The position numbers were made by a program, and so were the translations under genes. The notes under the pieces are model-generated. The model worked only from the letters and a program-made list of their open reading frames with translations. It did no database searches and had not been told where the DNA came from. Shown here piece after piece: positions 43,078-53,268 of a stretch of 64,000 bases of DNA. This DNA comes from Paralithodes platypus (lineage: Eukaryota; Arthropoda; Malacostraca; Decapoda; Lithodidae): positions 41,328,507 to 41,392,506 of the forward strand of contig CM064502.1 of the NCBI GenBank assembly GCA_032716605.1. The letters are read 5' to 3'. Position 1 is the first letter of the stretch. Each line of letters begins with the position of its first letter.

Positions 43078-43281
43078 CCCCTTCTGTACCGGTGATGTAC
43101 TTTTCATTATATTCTGGCCACTATTAGACGAATTTGTACATGATAGGAAGGACGTCTACTCATTAAAAGGTTACAGACGATCTCATTTAATCCTTTTAGC
43201 TACCATATATCCTTCCTAAGCTTCATAAAATCGCCTAAATGTAACTGAAACAAAAAGAAGACGTTGCCGGAATTGAAGGGG
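43078..43281. mobile_element. MITE family IV, copy 5, at an ATAT site
   Basis: Starts CCCCTTCTGTACCGGTGATG and ends GACGTTGCCGGAATTGAAGGG. Interior CCACTATTAGACGAATTTGT and CATAAAATCGCCTAAATG are family-typical. It is flanked by ATAT (43074-43077 and 43282-43285) rather than TTAA. Confidence 0.78.
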
Positions 43282-43480
43282 ATATAGCTCATTCTCTATC
43301 TTCATATTTTTCGTAATTTTCTTGACCTCCTCCCCTATTTCCACAGTTTCATATATAATGAGTTTCTATCGTTCCTTCTGTCCCACTATACCTTCTTCCC
43401 AAGCTTATCCCTCCCTACCGTCTTCCACACACCTCCACATACTTTCTTCCACTTATTCATGCTACTTTCTTCTCTCTTAT

Positions 43481-43857
43481 TGGAGCCCACCTCGCTTTTT
43501 TTTTCTCTATCTCTCCTTCTCTCTTTGGCTTGTATCCATTCGGCCCCATTCAACCTACTGTTTTAAGACGTTTGACCCCCTCCAGGTGTCAATATTTTCC
43601 TAGCGAGCGGTAGAGAGGCAGCATATATATATTTGTGTTTTGACAGCAAGCTAAATTTGTACATTTTTCGATAGAACAATGTCTCCTGCGAAGCCGGATT
43701 TTTCCATACAATGCTGGCTCGCTAACGCTCGCCAGGAAGAAATCGACACCTGGATGGGGATAAACGTCTTAAAACAGTTGGCTGAATGGGGCCGAATGGA
43801 TACAAGCCATGGAAAGAGAGAAAAGGAGAGAAAGATAAAGAAAGCCGGTGACCCCCC
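43481..43857. mobile_element. MITE family II, copy 3
   Basis: Starts GGAGCCCACCTCGC after TTAT and ends CCGGTGACCCCCC before TTAA (43858-43861). All inner arms are present; TTGGCTTGTATCCATTCGG pairs with CCGAATGGATACAAGCCA. Confidence 0.82.
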
Positions 43858-43861
43858 TTAA

Positions 43862-44103
43862 TACTTAACTTCCAACCATCCATTTATCATACTTTACCTT
43901 TCATCCTTCCCTACCCCATGCTTTCCAATGTTGCTTGACATTTTTCTATATACGTGTGATGAATGAAAAACAATGAATTATTACGCAAGTAAAATTACAT
44001 CTGTACATGCAGTATAATATATAGGCTTCTAGGTGTTACGATCTTAAATACATACTATGCATACAGTACACACACACAAACACACTGTCAAATACACACA
44101 TAG

Positions 44104-44159
<56 letters not shown>

Positions 44160-44666
44160 AGGCAGTTATCCCATATTAGCACCAACCTTCAAAGTTACAC
44201 GGTTGTAAAATAAACATTAATATCAATAGTGGCGTCAGGTTTTACAACCGAGGAACGTACACAAATCTCCAACCTCCCTGCAGAAATGGTCGTTTCGTTT
44301 GAGCGAAGCAAAGCGCAAATAGTGTTAGTTAATTTCCCTATATATATATATAGGGATCAAATTGATTGCTGACAGCTACTTACCGAAATGGATGGCAATA
44401 TATAAATTCTAACCAAAAATGTGGCCAATCCTATACTAATGAGGCTCACCAAATAAACATTACCAGAACCTAACTAAACTTTCATCAATCCTATAATATA
44501 TAAAGTGTATGCAACAAGTCAATAAACTCTTGTATGTATTATGTGAGCGAGGCTATATGATTGTATGCGTATGTGTGATATACACGTATGATAAAAGGAT
44601 ATTAAACCAATGCATGGAGAACCAATTTTGGGCCTCAAGCATGAAAGTTGTTGTATACAGTATATA

Positions 44667-44715
<49 letters not shown>

Positions 44716-44756
44716 AGAGAGAGAGAAAGAGCGAGTTGGAGTTAACATAAGAACAT
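43862..44756. other. No gene; CA and TA microsatellites
   Basis: CA arrays at 44069-44157, a 26-bp palindrome TCCCTATATATATATATAGGGA at about 44334-44356 (written here without its last bases), and a TA array at 44669-44713 followed by a short GA run. Confidence 0.55.
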
Positions 44757-44952
44757 AAGAAAATGGGAGTCTGCAGAAAGCCGATTGGCCTAAGCAAGGC
44801 AGATCCCTGTCCCACACAACCCCAATTACAAAGCCCAATTATAGGCTCAACACTCTAATACCCTGAGGATCATCTTACCAAACCGGTTAGAGATTAACGC
44901 AGGATTACGGGGTCTGCAGAGCGCTGATTGGCCCAACCCGGCTGATCCCCCT

Positions 44953-47943
44953 TCACACCCAACCCTTCTCGTCCATATGCTTATCCAATTTTTTCTTAAA
45001 GCTCCCTATCGTTCTTGATCCCACTATATCACTTGGTAGCCTATTCCACCCATCTACAACTCTGTTACCAAACCAATATTTGCCTATATCTTTTCTGAAA
45101 CGAAATTTATCTAATTTGAAACCATTGGTACGAGTTCTTTCGCTATCACTGAGCTTTAGTACATTTGTCATGTCCCCTTTGTTAATCCCACTAACCCACT
45201 TGAACACCTCTATCATATCCCCTCTAACTCTGCGTCTCTCTAACGAATGTAAACCTAATTTCTTCAACCTTTCTTCATACGGAAAATTTCTAATATTATG
45301 GATCATTTTTGTCATTCTACGCTGAATTCTCTCCAATGAATCTATGTCCATTCTGTAATAAGGACACCAAAATTGGACAGCATAATCCATATGGGGTCTC
45401 ACTAATGACAAGTAAAGTTTTAAGATAACATCAGCAGTTCTGTTACTCACACTCCTAGAGATGAACCCGAGAATCCTGTTTGCCTTATTACGAACGCTTA
45501 TACACTGTTTTCTAGGCTTCAAATCATTGCTAACAAACACACCTAGATCTTTCTCGCAGTCTGAATTTTCTAATTCTAAATTAGCTAGTTTATATTTAAC
45601 ATTTGTTTGCATCTTCCCTATCTTTAATACCTTGCATTTGTCAATGTTAAACTTCATCTGCCAATTTACTGACCATTCATGTAAGGTATCTAGATCCCTT
45701 TGGAGGCACTCTATATCGCTATCTGAATCAATTGATCTCCCCATTTTAGTATCGTCTGCGAATTTACTTATCCTACTAGTTATACCTAAATCTAGGTCAT
45801 TTATGTATATAAGAAACAACAGGGGACCTAATACCGATCCCTGGGGGACACCACTTTTGACTGCTCCCCACTCTGACTTGGTACCATTTATGCTGACTCT
45901 CTGTTTCCTACCAATTAGCCATGACCTAATCCATCCCAACAACGACCCTCCTATTCCATGTGCCTCAACCTTTCTCATCAATCTCTCATGAGGGACTCTG
46001 TCGAAAGCTTTACTGAAATCTAAATATATAATATCATATGACTTGTCACTATCTACTGCTTCATATACCTCTGAGAAAAAGCTAAGCAAATTAGTAAGGC
46101 ACGAACGTCCCTGAGTGAATCCATGCTGAGAAGAATTTATTAAGTTAAATTTTACTAAGTGGCTTCTAATTTTCCTAGCAATAATAGACTCTAGCAACTT
46201 TCCTATGATTGATGTGAGACTAATGGGACGGTAATTGGATGCTATCGATTTATCACCTTTTTTGAAGATCGGAACTACATTTGCAAGCTTCCAAGCTTCT
46301 GGAACTAAACCTGTTTCTAATGACTTGTTAAATATAAATGCTAATGGACTACTTAACTCATCTCTGCATTCTTTTAATACTCTAGCATATACCTCGTCAG
46401 GACCAGGCGATTTTTGAGGTTTCAGTCTGTCAATTTCCTTAAGCACATCATTTCTACTTATACTAACTGTACTTAACATATTTTCTATACTATCACTATA
46501 TACCATATTGACTTCTGGAATCTGTGCCAAATTTTCATTAGTGAAAACGGAAAGAAACTGACTATTTAATGTACTGCACATTTCTAAATCATTTTCTGTT
46601 ATTTCTCCTATTGAAGTTTTTAGGGGGCCTATTACATCTCTAACTTTAGATTTATATAGTTGGTAAAAAGCTTTAGGGTTATTTTTTGAGTCGCTGGCTA
46701 TCCTTATTTCATAATTTCTTTTTGCTTTCCTGATTTCCTTTTTGACCTGTCTTGATAGAGTCTGATAGTATATATGTAAATGATTTTCACCTTTCTTTAT
46801 TTTTCGATATATTCCTTTCTTTTTTCCTATAAGATCTATTAGCTTATTATTCATCCATTTTGGTTGGTTCTGCGTCGATCTAAATCTTCTTTTAGGGATA
46901 TATATATTATTTTGAGCATTGTGGAGTGAAGCAATAAACTGGTTATATGTAGGTGGCAAGTTTAACTCTGGCATATCCTGACTTAATCGCTTAACAATAG
47001 GGTCCACCCTTAAGTCTCTTCTTAGCCCACCATAATCGGCTTTTCTGAAATCTGGGATAAGTGTCGTATTCTCTTTAGCATTCCCTGTCCATTGTATATT
47101 AAAATAAATAGATTTATGATCGCTATTTCCTAGGTGGTCACCAATCTCTACATTATTTATCATATGTTCATTGTTACTGAAAACTAAATCAAGAATATTA
47201 ATACCTCTAGTCGGCGTATCTATGAATTGAAATAAAAAACTATCTTGTACTACCTCTATAAACTCTACTGAAGCGGAGTCGCCTATTTGGTGCTGCCAAT
47301 CAATGTTCGGAAAATTAAAATCCCCCATAATGCACACATTGCTAAACCTTGATGCTATTTTAATTTCCTCCCATAACGATTTTCCGCCATTTCTACTCAT
47401 ATTAGGCGGTCTATATATAACTCCAATAACTATGGTCTCACTACCTTCGTTAACCTCTACCCAAACACTTTCATTATCATTATTTAGTCTAATACCTGAT
47501 TTAATACAGCTTTTTAATGTACTCCTGACAAACACTGCTATACCCCCGCCCCTCCTACTTGTTCGGTCATATTTAAACAAACTATATCCTGGAATATCAA
47601 ATTCTGCTAAAAAATGCCTAGATTCTGTATTAATCCACGTTTCAGTTAGCGCTATTATGTCTATATTTTCTGTGCTAACGAGTGCTCTAAGTTCGTTCAT
47701 TTTGTTACATAAACTCCTACAATTTGTATAATATACCCTCAACCTATTACTTTTATTTGCAACTAATTTTCTATTGTGTTTAGCTAACTTATTATTTCCT
47801 GTTGAACTACTAGCTCTAGACGGAAATTCTACTCTATCAGTATTCTCATCTTTACTATCAGTTACATGTGTAGTGTTATCGATACTACTATTACACATCA
47901 CTATATCCGCACTATCTTGACTGATTATTTCTATTTTACTCAC
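44953..47943 (-). CDS. CR1 ORF2: AP-like endonuclease plus reverse transcriptase
   Basis: Nicks DNA and copies LINE RNA by target-primed reverse transcription. 996 codons without a stop. Endonuclease about residues 65-285: YTNCRSLCNKM (Asn 74), IIALTETW (Glu 101), VIYRPP (177-180), NVCIMGDFNFPNIDW (Asp 208, Asn 210), GNSDHKSI (Asp-His 275-276). RT about residues 500-770: SPGPDEVYARVLK, NYRPISLTSIIGKLLE, motif A IIYLDFSKAFDRV, SGVPQGSVLGPLLFLIY, motif C KFADDTKM. The C-terminus ends FKKKLDKHMDEKGWV. The residue at 47943 is encoded by GTG; the first in-frame ATG is residue 16, and the frame is open upstream across the ORF1 stop. All catalytic residues are present, so it may be active. Confidence 0.93.
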   Translation of the reverse strand: MSKIEIISQDSADIVMCNSSIDNTTHVTDSKDENTDRVEFPSRASSSTGNNKLAKHNRKLVANKSNRLRVYYTNCRSLCNKMNELRALVSTENIDIIALTETWINTESRHFLAEFDIPGYSLFKYDRTSRRGGGIAVFVRSTLKSCIKSGIRLNNDNESVWVEVNEGSETIVIGVIYRPPNMSRNGGKSLWEEIKIASRFSNVCIMGDFNFPNIDWQHQIGDSASVEFIEVVQDSFLFQFIDTPTRGINILDLVFSNNEHMINNVEIGDHLGNSDHKSIYFNIQWTGNAKENTTLIPDFRKADYGGLRRDLRVDPIVKRLSQDMPELNLPPTYNQFIASLHNAQNNIYIPKRRFRSTQNQPKWMNNKLIDLIGKKKGIYRKIKKGENHLHIYYQTLSRQVKKEIRKAKRNYEIRIASDSKNNPKAFYQLYKSKVRDVIGPLKTSIGEITENDLEMCSTLNSQFLSVFTNENLAQIPEVNMVYSDSIENMLSTVSISRNDVLKEIDRLKPQKSPGPDEVYARVLKECRDELSSPLAFIFNKSLETGLVPEAWKLANVVPIFKKGDKSIASNYRPISLTSIIGKLLESIIARKIRSHLVKFNLINSSQHGFTQGRSCLTNLLSFFSEVYEAVDSDKSYDIIYLDFSKAFDRVPHERLMRKVEAHGIGGSLLGWIRSWLIGRKQRVSINGTKSEWGAVKSGVPQGSVLGPLLFLIYINDLDLGITSRISKFADDTKMGRSIDSDSDIECLQRDLDTLHEWSVNWQMKFNIDKCKVLKIGKMQTNVKYKLANLELENSDCEKDLGVFVSNDLKPRKQCISVRNKANRILGFISRSVSNRTADVILKLYLSLVRPHMDYAVQFWCPYYRMDIDSLERIQRRMTKMIHNIRNFPYEERLKKLGLHSLERRRVRGDMIEVFKWVSGINKGDMTNVLKLSDSERTRTNGFKLDKFRFRKDIGKYWFGNRVVDGWNRLPSDIVGSRTIGSFKKKLDKHMDEKGWV

Positions 47944-48008
47944 TGGTTTGTCACATGAAGTACCTGCTCCATATGGAGACAGTATTTTACTTACACACCC
48001 AGGTTTTT

Positions 48009-48896
48009 TTAACGAAACCCCGCAACAATCTTGTCGAGTGAGCTGGCCAAGGTCGAAACTCCTAGTCGAGAGAGATGTACTCCATCCTGGGCATACAGTT
48101 CATCCTTACCATAAAAGAGGGACCAGTTATCCAGGAATGGAATAGTATTTGCCTTACAATACTTCTCCAGCCGGCTATTTACACCAATAGCCCTGGAGGA
48201 CCATTCCTTCCTTACCCCTCTTCTAGGCAGGATACTGTTTACCACAGGAACTCCACCTTTTTCCTTGATCCTCTCCAACATTTCCTGATACTTGGAAAGC
48301 AACTCCTCAGTCCTGCATCTCCATATGTCGTTGCTCCCTGCGTTGAGGAAGATGATGGGGTCCTCCCCACTCACTTCCATGACAGCATCTATCTTCTCAG
48401 CCACCCTCCCGACTCCGGCACCAGGCACGCAGACAACTTTACCAACCTGATTGTTTGTTACCCTGCCAAGGTATCTAACCAATGAATCACCGACAATGAA
48501 AACAGACTTAGCTTTTTCCTTTTGTCGGCGTGTAGCAGCAGTTGTTGCAGCAACAGCAGCAGACTTCCCCCCCTCCCCTCTCACTGCCTCGATGATCGCC
48601 ACTTCATCGCCATCACTCTCATCAGCCAAGGTGCTGAAGTTGTTGTGGGTCTTGACTGGCTGCCTTTTCAGCTTGCAGGCCGTTGCACTAGTTGACACCA
48701 CTTTCCAAGGGGCTTCACGATCCCTGGGAACACTTCCGGTAGCCTCACACTTCTTCTCCGCCATAGCTAGTCTCAAGGCCAAATTTTCATCTTTGAGACA
48801 CTGAATCTCCTGCTCCACACTCTCCAGTCTCTCTTGCAAAGCAAGACAAAGCTGGAGAGTATGGGAGGAGACAGCAGACTCATCAACAACAGCCAT
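48009..48896 (-). CDS. CR1 ORF1: coiled coil plus SGNH/GDSL esterase
   Basis: 295 residues from ATG 48896-48894. Residues 17-48 (LALQERLESVEQEIQCLKDE) form a probable coiled coil, useful for self-association with LINE RNA. From about residue 130 an SGNH hydrolase domain follows: block I FIVGDSLVRYL (Ser of GDSL), block II VPGAGVGRV (Gly), block III FLNAGSNDIW (Asn), block V YAQDGVHLSRLG (Asp and His). All four catalytic blocks are complete. Esterase domains in ORF1 are established for CR1 and L2 elements; their role in transposition is not settled. The stop TAA lies just before a run of As, and ORF2 follows in another frame. Confidence 0.9.
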   Translation of the reverse strand: MAVVDESAVSSHTLQLCLALQERLESVEQEIQCLKDENLALRLAMAEKKCEATGSVPRDREAPWKVVSTSATACKLKRQPVKTHNNFSTLADESDGDEVAIIEAVRGEGGKSAAVAATTAATRRQKEKAKSVFIVGDSLVRYLGRVTNNQVGKVVCVPGAGVGRVAEKIDAVMEVSGEDPIIFLNAGSNDIWRCRTEELLSKYQEMLERIKEKGGVPVVNSILPRRGVRKEWSSRAIGVNSRLEKYCKANTIPFLDNWSLFYGKDELYAQDGVHLSRLGVSTLASSLDKIVAGFR

Positions 48897-49000
48897 CACT
48901 ATGAAAGTTCACTAGGACCTCACTAAGGGTAAACAGGTTCACTAGCGGTCACTGGGGACGTCCGCACAGGTCAGGGGTCAGAGAGCAACTGTGATTGTAT

Positions 49001-50167
49001 GGAATAGCTTAGAAAAACAAACCCTTGGTTGCAGAGCAGTAGATTAACGTAAGCCAGGTTGACCAATGCCAATACTGCCGAATGTGCAACTGTAAACACT
49101 CAACGAGCGGCTAAGTCGGTAAATTCTACTACCTGCCAAGCGGGTGGTTTTACCCTAAACGAGCTTATTTCCGTGCTCTTTTTCATGCATAAACAAGAGC
49201 CAGAGCGTAATACAATTATGTATTCCTGAAAGGGCGTTAATTGAGCTTTCCAATGACACCTGAACCATCCTTCTACGATCACTGGTTGTCTTGCAACGAT
49301 CGTGCAACCGAAGGGCAAAATCGCTAAAATACGGTCATTTCGTTACATAATTACATGTGTAGCAAGGGAGGGAGGGTGGATGTGTGTGTAGTATATGTCA
49401 GTAGGCCCACGGCAACCGTGGCGAGCGGTCATGAGGCAACCTATGCTCCTCCCGTCGCTCGTCTCTCTCTCAGAGCCAATATTGTGCCAAAATTGCACAC
49501 AGACTTAAGTCGGGCCCCGTCACATAGTCCTTTCTTCTCTATACGGACTTAAGTCGGGCCCCGCTAAAGAAGGGTTAAACACCCATTACTGATATGCAGA
49601 TAATTTCACTTATACTGTTTTGTCTGGACGAAAATATAAATGGCAAACACAACAACACAAGTGAACGATCCAATAGATAAGGTTGATATAATTATATTTC
49701 TTAACATTTCTATACACTAAAATAGCTAACCTGGCACACATATATGGTTTCTTATTTAACAGCTGACACTTTGGCGTTCTTATTGTACGAACTGCCATAT
49801 CTTGGTAACGTAGAATTGTGGCATCCAGTGACACATAAAGAGAGAGAGAGAGAGAGAGAGAGTGTGTTTGTGTGTGTGTGTGTGTATGTGTATGTGTGAG
49901 TGTTTACTATATATATGTCGCTTTTGTTTTTCTTTTGTTTTTAGCCAATTTACTATTTACTTTAGGCTTTATAATATTTGAATATCTTTGTATTAATCAG
50001 TTGTAACTATTGTGTCTCAGTTTGTACACTTTCTTCACCAATATTCATATCCGCTTCACTATTCCATAAGTTGTGTGTCTAATATTTATCAAATGAAAAT
50101 AGGAAATGACGGTAACAGAAGAGGCTAAGCAACCTAAAGGCAACATTATGGTCTTGCTCCATTATCC
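49001..50167. other. No gene; duplicated 17-mer and short GA/GT repeats
   Basis: ACTTAAGTCGGGCCCCG occurs at about 49503 and 49546. A GA/GT microsatellite lies at 49841-49890. Short frames have no motifs. The left edge may include the CR1 5' leader. Confidence 0.45.
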
Positions 50168-51683
50168 AGACATAAGAACATAAGAACATAAGAACATAAG
50201 AAAATGGGAGTCTGCAGAAAGCCGATTGGCCCAAGCAAGGCAGATCCCTGTCCCACACAACCCCAGTTCAATTACAAAGCCCAATTATAGGCTCAACACT
50301 CTAATACCCTGAGGATCATCTTACCAAAACGGTTAGAGATTAACGCAGGATTATGGGGGTATGCAGAGTGCTGATTGGCCCAACCCGGCTGATCCCCCTT
50401 CACACCCAACCATTCTCGTCCATATGCTTATCCAATTTTATCTTAAAGCTCCCTACCGTTTTAGACCCCACTATAGCACTTGGTAGTCCATTCCACCCAT
50501 CTACAACTCTGTTACCAAACCAATATTTGCCTATATCTTTTCTGAAACGAAATTTATCTAATTTGAAACCATTGGTACGAGTTCTTTCGCTATCACTGAG
50601 CTTTAGTACATTTGTCATGTCCCCTTTGTTAATCCCACTAACCCACTTGAACACCTCTATCATATCCCCTCTAACTCTGCGTCTCTCTAACGAATGTAAA
50701 CCTAATTTCTTCAACCTTTCTTCATACGAAAGATTTCTAATATTATGGATCATTTTTGTCATTCTACGCTGTACTCTCTCCAATGAATCTATGTCCATTC
50801 TGTAATAAGGACACCAAAATTGGACAGCATAATCCATATGGGGTCTCACTAATGACAAGTACAGTTTTAAGATAACATCAGCAGTTCTGTTACTCACACT
50901 CCTAGAGATGAACCCGAGAATCCTGTTTGCCTTATTACGAACGCTTATACACTGTTTTCTAGGCTTCAAATCATTGCTAACAAACACACCTAGATCTTTC
51001 TCACAGTCTGAATTTTCTAATTCTAAATTAGCTAGTTTATATTTAACATTTGTATGCATCTTCCCTATCTTTAATACCTTGCATTTGTCAATGTTAAACT
51101 TCATCTGCCAATTTACTGACCATTCATGTAAGGTATCTAGATCCCTTTGGAGGCACTCTATATCGCTATCTGAATCAATTGATCTCCCCATTTTAGTATC
51201 GTCTGCGAATTTACTTATCCTACTAGTTATACCTAAATCTAGGTCATTTATGTATATAAGAAACAACAGGGGACCTAATACCGATCCCTGGGGGACACCA
51301 CTTTTGACTGCTCCCCACTCTGACTTGGTACCATTTATGCTGACTCTCTGTTTCCTACCAATTAGCCATGACCTAATCCATCCCAACAACGATCCTCCTA
51401 TTCCATGTGCCTCAACCTTTCTCATCAATCTCTCATGAGGGACTCTGTCGAAAGCTTTACTGAAATCTAAATAAATAATATCATATGACTTGTCACTATC
51501 TACTGCTTCATATACCTCTGAGAAAAAGCTAAGCAAATTAGTAAGGCAAGAACGTCCCTGAGTGAATCCATGCTGAGAAGAATTTATTAAGTTAAATTTT
51601 ACTAAGTGGCTTCTAATTTTCCTAGCAATAATAGACTCTAGCAACTTTCCTATGATTGATGTGAGACTAATGGGACGGTAATT
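50168..51683 (-). mobile_element. CR1-clade LINE, 5'-truncated near-identical copy
   Basis: Carries four TTCTTATG units at the 3' end, the same 3' untranslated region and the last 425 or so codons of ORF2. The 5' break at about 51683 falls at NYRPISLTS, after which unrelated sequence begins. By eye only about ten residues differ from the full-length copy over 425, so the family was active recently. Confidence 0.93.
50400..51683 (-). pseudogene. CR1 ORF2, RT and C-terminus only
   Basis: Open frame from NYRPISLTS to the natural stop, containing RT motifs A (YLDFSKAFDRV) and C (KFADDTKM) and the normal C-terminus with small changes (DENGWV for DEKGWV; SAIVGSKTVGSFKIKL for SDIVGSRTIGSFKKKL). It lacks the endonuclease and the RT fingers, so it cannot transpose. 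The MNYVM residues at the start come from flanking DNA. Confidence 0.9.
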
Positions 51684-52166
51684 CATGACATAATTCATGA
51701 ACCTCTTTTCTGCGTGAATTATTTTATGTACAGTCGGATACCATAGTCTCTAGCCCTCTCATACCAATTTGTGGACCCCCTATATTTTTCTTTATGCAAT
51801 TATAGCTACCTAGATTGATTTTCGGATAGATTTTGCTTTTCAATAAATGGTATATATAGTTTTGTAGTTGATGTATAGAAAATTATATTCATAAATGGGT
51901 TTCCAGAGATATGCTTCCATAAATACAAGTAGGTAAAGTCTTCAAACGTTCATGAGTGGGCTAGAAACTATTGTATCCGAGTGTACTTCCTTGCGCAGCT
52001 AATCAGGTGTCAAATTTAACATCCCTTGGATTTCCTATCTCATTCCATAAACGTGCAGCTTTTAGCTCCACTCCAAACAATGTTGCTTTCTCAATTCATA
52101 ATATGTTTCCTATCTAGTTCTTTTATTTCCATAATGTAAACTTTCTTTCTCTCCCGGAAGCATAAT
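51684..52166. other. No gene recognised
   Basis: AT-rich spacer between the CR1 copy and the next MITE. Confidence 0.45.
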
Positions 52167-52405
52167 CACCAACTGTAATCCACTCTCGCACCAAGGGGTA
52201 AGAACGGCTGCGCGAGACGATTTGAAGGGGTAACTTGCTCAAACTTCGCAACTCACCCACACCACTCCAGATGGCCTGTGTGTGTGTGTTTATATATCTA
52301 ACCTAACCTAACCCAACCTAACCTAGTTTCAAAGTTTGAGCGAGTTACCCCTTTGTTTCGCGCAGCCGTTCTCACAACTGGCGCGAGAGTGGAGTACAGT
52401 TGGTG
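52167..52405. mobile_element. Foldback MITE with CCTAA tract in the loop
   Basis: Arms of about 80 bp: CACCAACTGTAATCCACTCT pairs with the end AGAGTGGAGTACAGTTGGTG; GAACGGCTGCGCGAGACG pairs with TTTCGCGCAGCCGTTC; GGGGTAACTTGCTCAAAC pairs with GTTTGAGCGAGTTACCCC. The loop holds a GT run and the CCTAA tract. CTCCCGGAA occurs just outside both ends. Single copy in the window. Confidence 0.75.
52298..52326 (+). repeat. Short CCTAA (TTAGG-type) tract
   Basis: CTAACCTAACCTAACCCAAC then CTAACCTAG: five to six units of the arthropod telomere pentamer, one mutated. It may be coincidental or an interstitial telomere-like tract. Confidence 0.6.
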
Positions 52406-52680
52406 AATAAGCCTCCCGGAAATGAGTCTAGGATATACCAACTAATCTTTGCAACTCTTTGAACCTTCTCTCTCCCTCTCATTCATCACCTGAAATCAGA
52501 TCTTCCTTTTAGACTTTCCCTATAAAATGTTTCAATACATCTGGTCCAAACGCTTGTCCAATGTCACTTATATAATAGACGCGTACACTTCTCACTCATA
52601 CAAAATAGGTATATATAACGCATAATCATATAGAAAACATACGCATATTGAAAACATACACTCGTATAACATCATATTAA

Positions 52681-52851
52681 CCCCTTAAGGATTATGACCT
52701 ATTTGTATAGGTATTCTGGCAATCATTCGACGATTTTGTTCAGTTTTGGAATGCTCTCTACCAATCAAAGGGGTAAATATTGTCTAAATTGAATAAAATC
52801 GTCTAATGATAGCCAGAATAAACTGTTAAAAAGCGTCATAATCCTCAAGGG
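52681..52851. mobile_element. MITE family IV variant, copy 2
   Basis: After TTAA 52677-52680: CCCCTTAAGGATTATGACC; right tip GCGTCATAATCCTCAAGGG. Interior GGCAATCATTCGACGATTTT and AAAATCGTCTAATGATAGCC. Confidence 0.75.
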
Positions 52852-52891
52852 AATCAATAAACCGGTTCAGTCCTCAGAACAAGGAGGTTAA

Positions 52892-53264
52892 GGGGGTAGT
52901 GCTTGTTTGTTTTGGTCTATGTCTATACTATGTATTAATATATTTTTCAGTTTCCTCGCTAGACCTCCATCAAGCTTAAAAACAAAAATCCTTAGGCCAC
53001 TCTTCAAGATTAATTTTGTACATTTTTCGATAGAAAAATGTCCCGGCCGATGGATGGTTCCTTCTAAAAGTACACGCTCGCTTTCGCTCGCCAGGAAAAA
53101 GGATGACACGTAAATGACACGAAAGGTCTTAATATTGACAAACAAAGTAATGGGGAGAAAAATCTCAAAATCGCCAAACTATTGGAACTTACGTCTTAAA
53201 ATCTCAAAACTAATATGCTAATCATGAGGGAGAAAAGGTTCCAGAAAATGCAATACCCTCCCCC
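52892..53264 (-). mobile_element. MITE family I, copy 5 (minus)
   Basis: TTAA 52888-52891 and 53265-53268. Minus strand has GGGGGAGGGTATTGC, AAGACCTTTCGTGTCATTTA, CCTGGCGAGCGAAAGCGAGC, CGGCCGGGACATTTTTCTA and GATGGAGGTCTAGCGAGG. Complete copy with both tips. Confidence 0.88.
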
Positions 53265-53268
53265 TTAA

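Larger units (their letters stand above)
44757..49000 (-). mobile_element. Full-length CR1-clade LINE, both ORFs open
   Basis: About 4.2 kb on the minus strand: 5' leader, ORF1 (48896-48009) with an esterase domain, ORF2 (about 47943-44953) with endonuclease and RT, a 190-bp 3' untranslated region and an octamer tail (TTCTTATG)n at 44757-44775. An SGNH esterase in ORF1 and an 8-bp repeat at the 3' end are both features of CR1 elements. The 5' boundary is a guess. A nearly identical truncated copy starts at 50168. Confidence 0.9.

Noticed and set aside
45080..51438. Plus-strand frames of 60-176 codons (45080-47731, 50353-51438)
   Set aside because: Antisense shadows of the CR1 ORF2 copies; identical frames appear in both copies only because the LINEs are identical.
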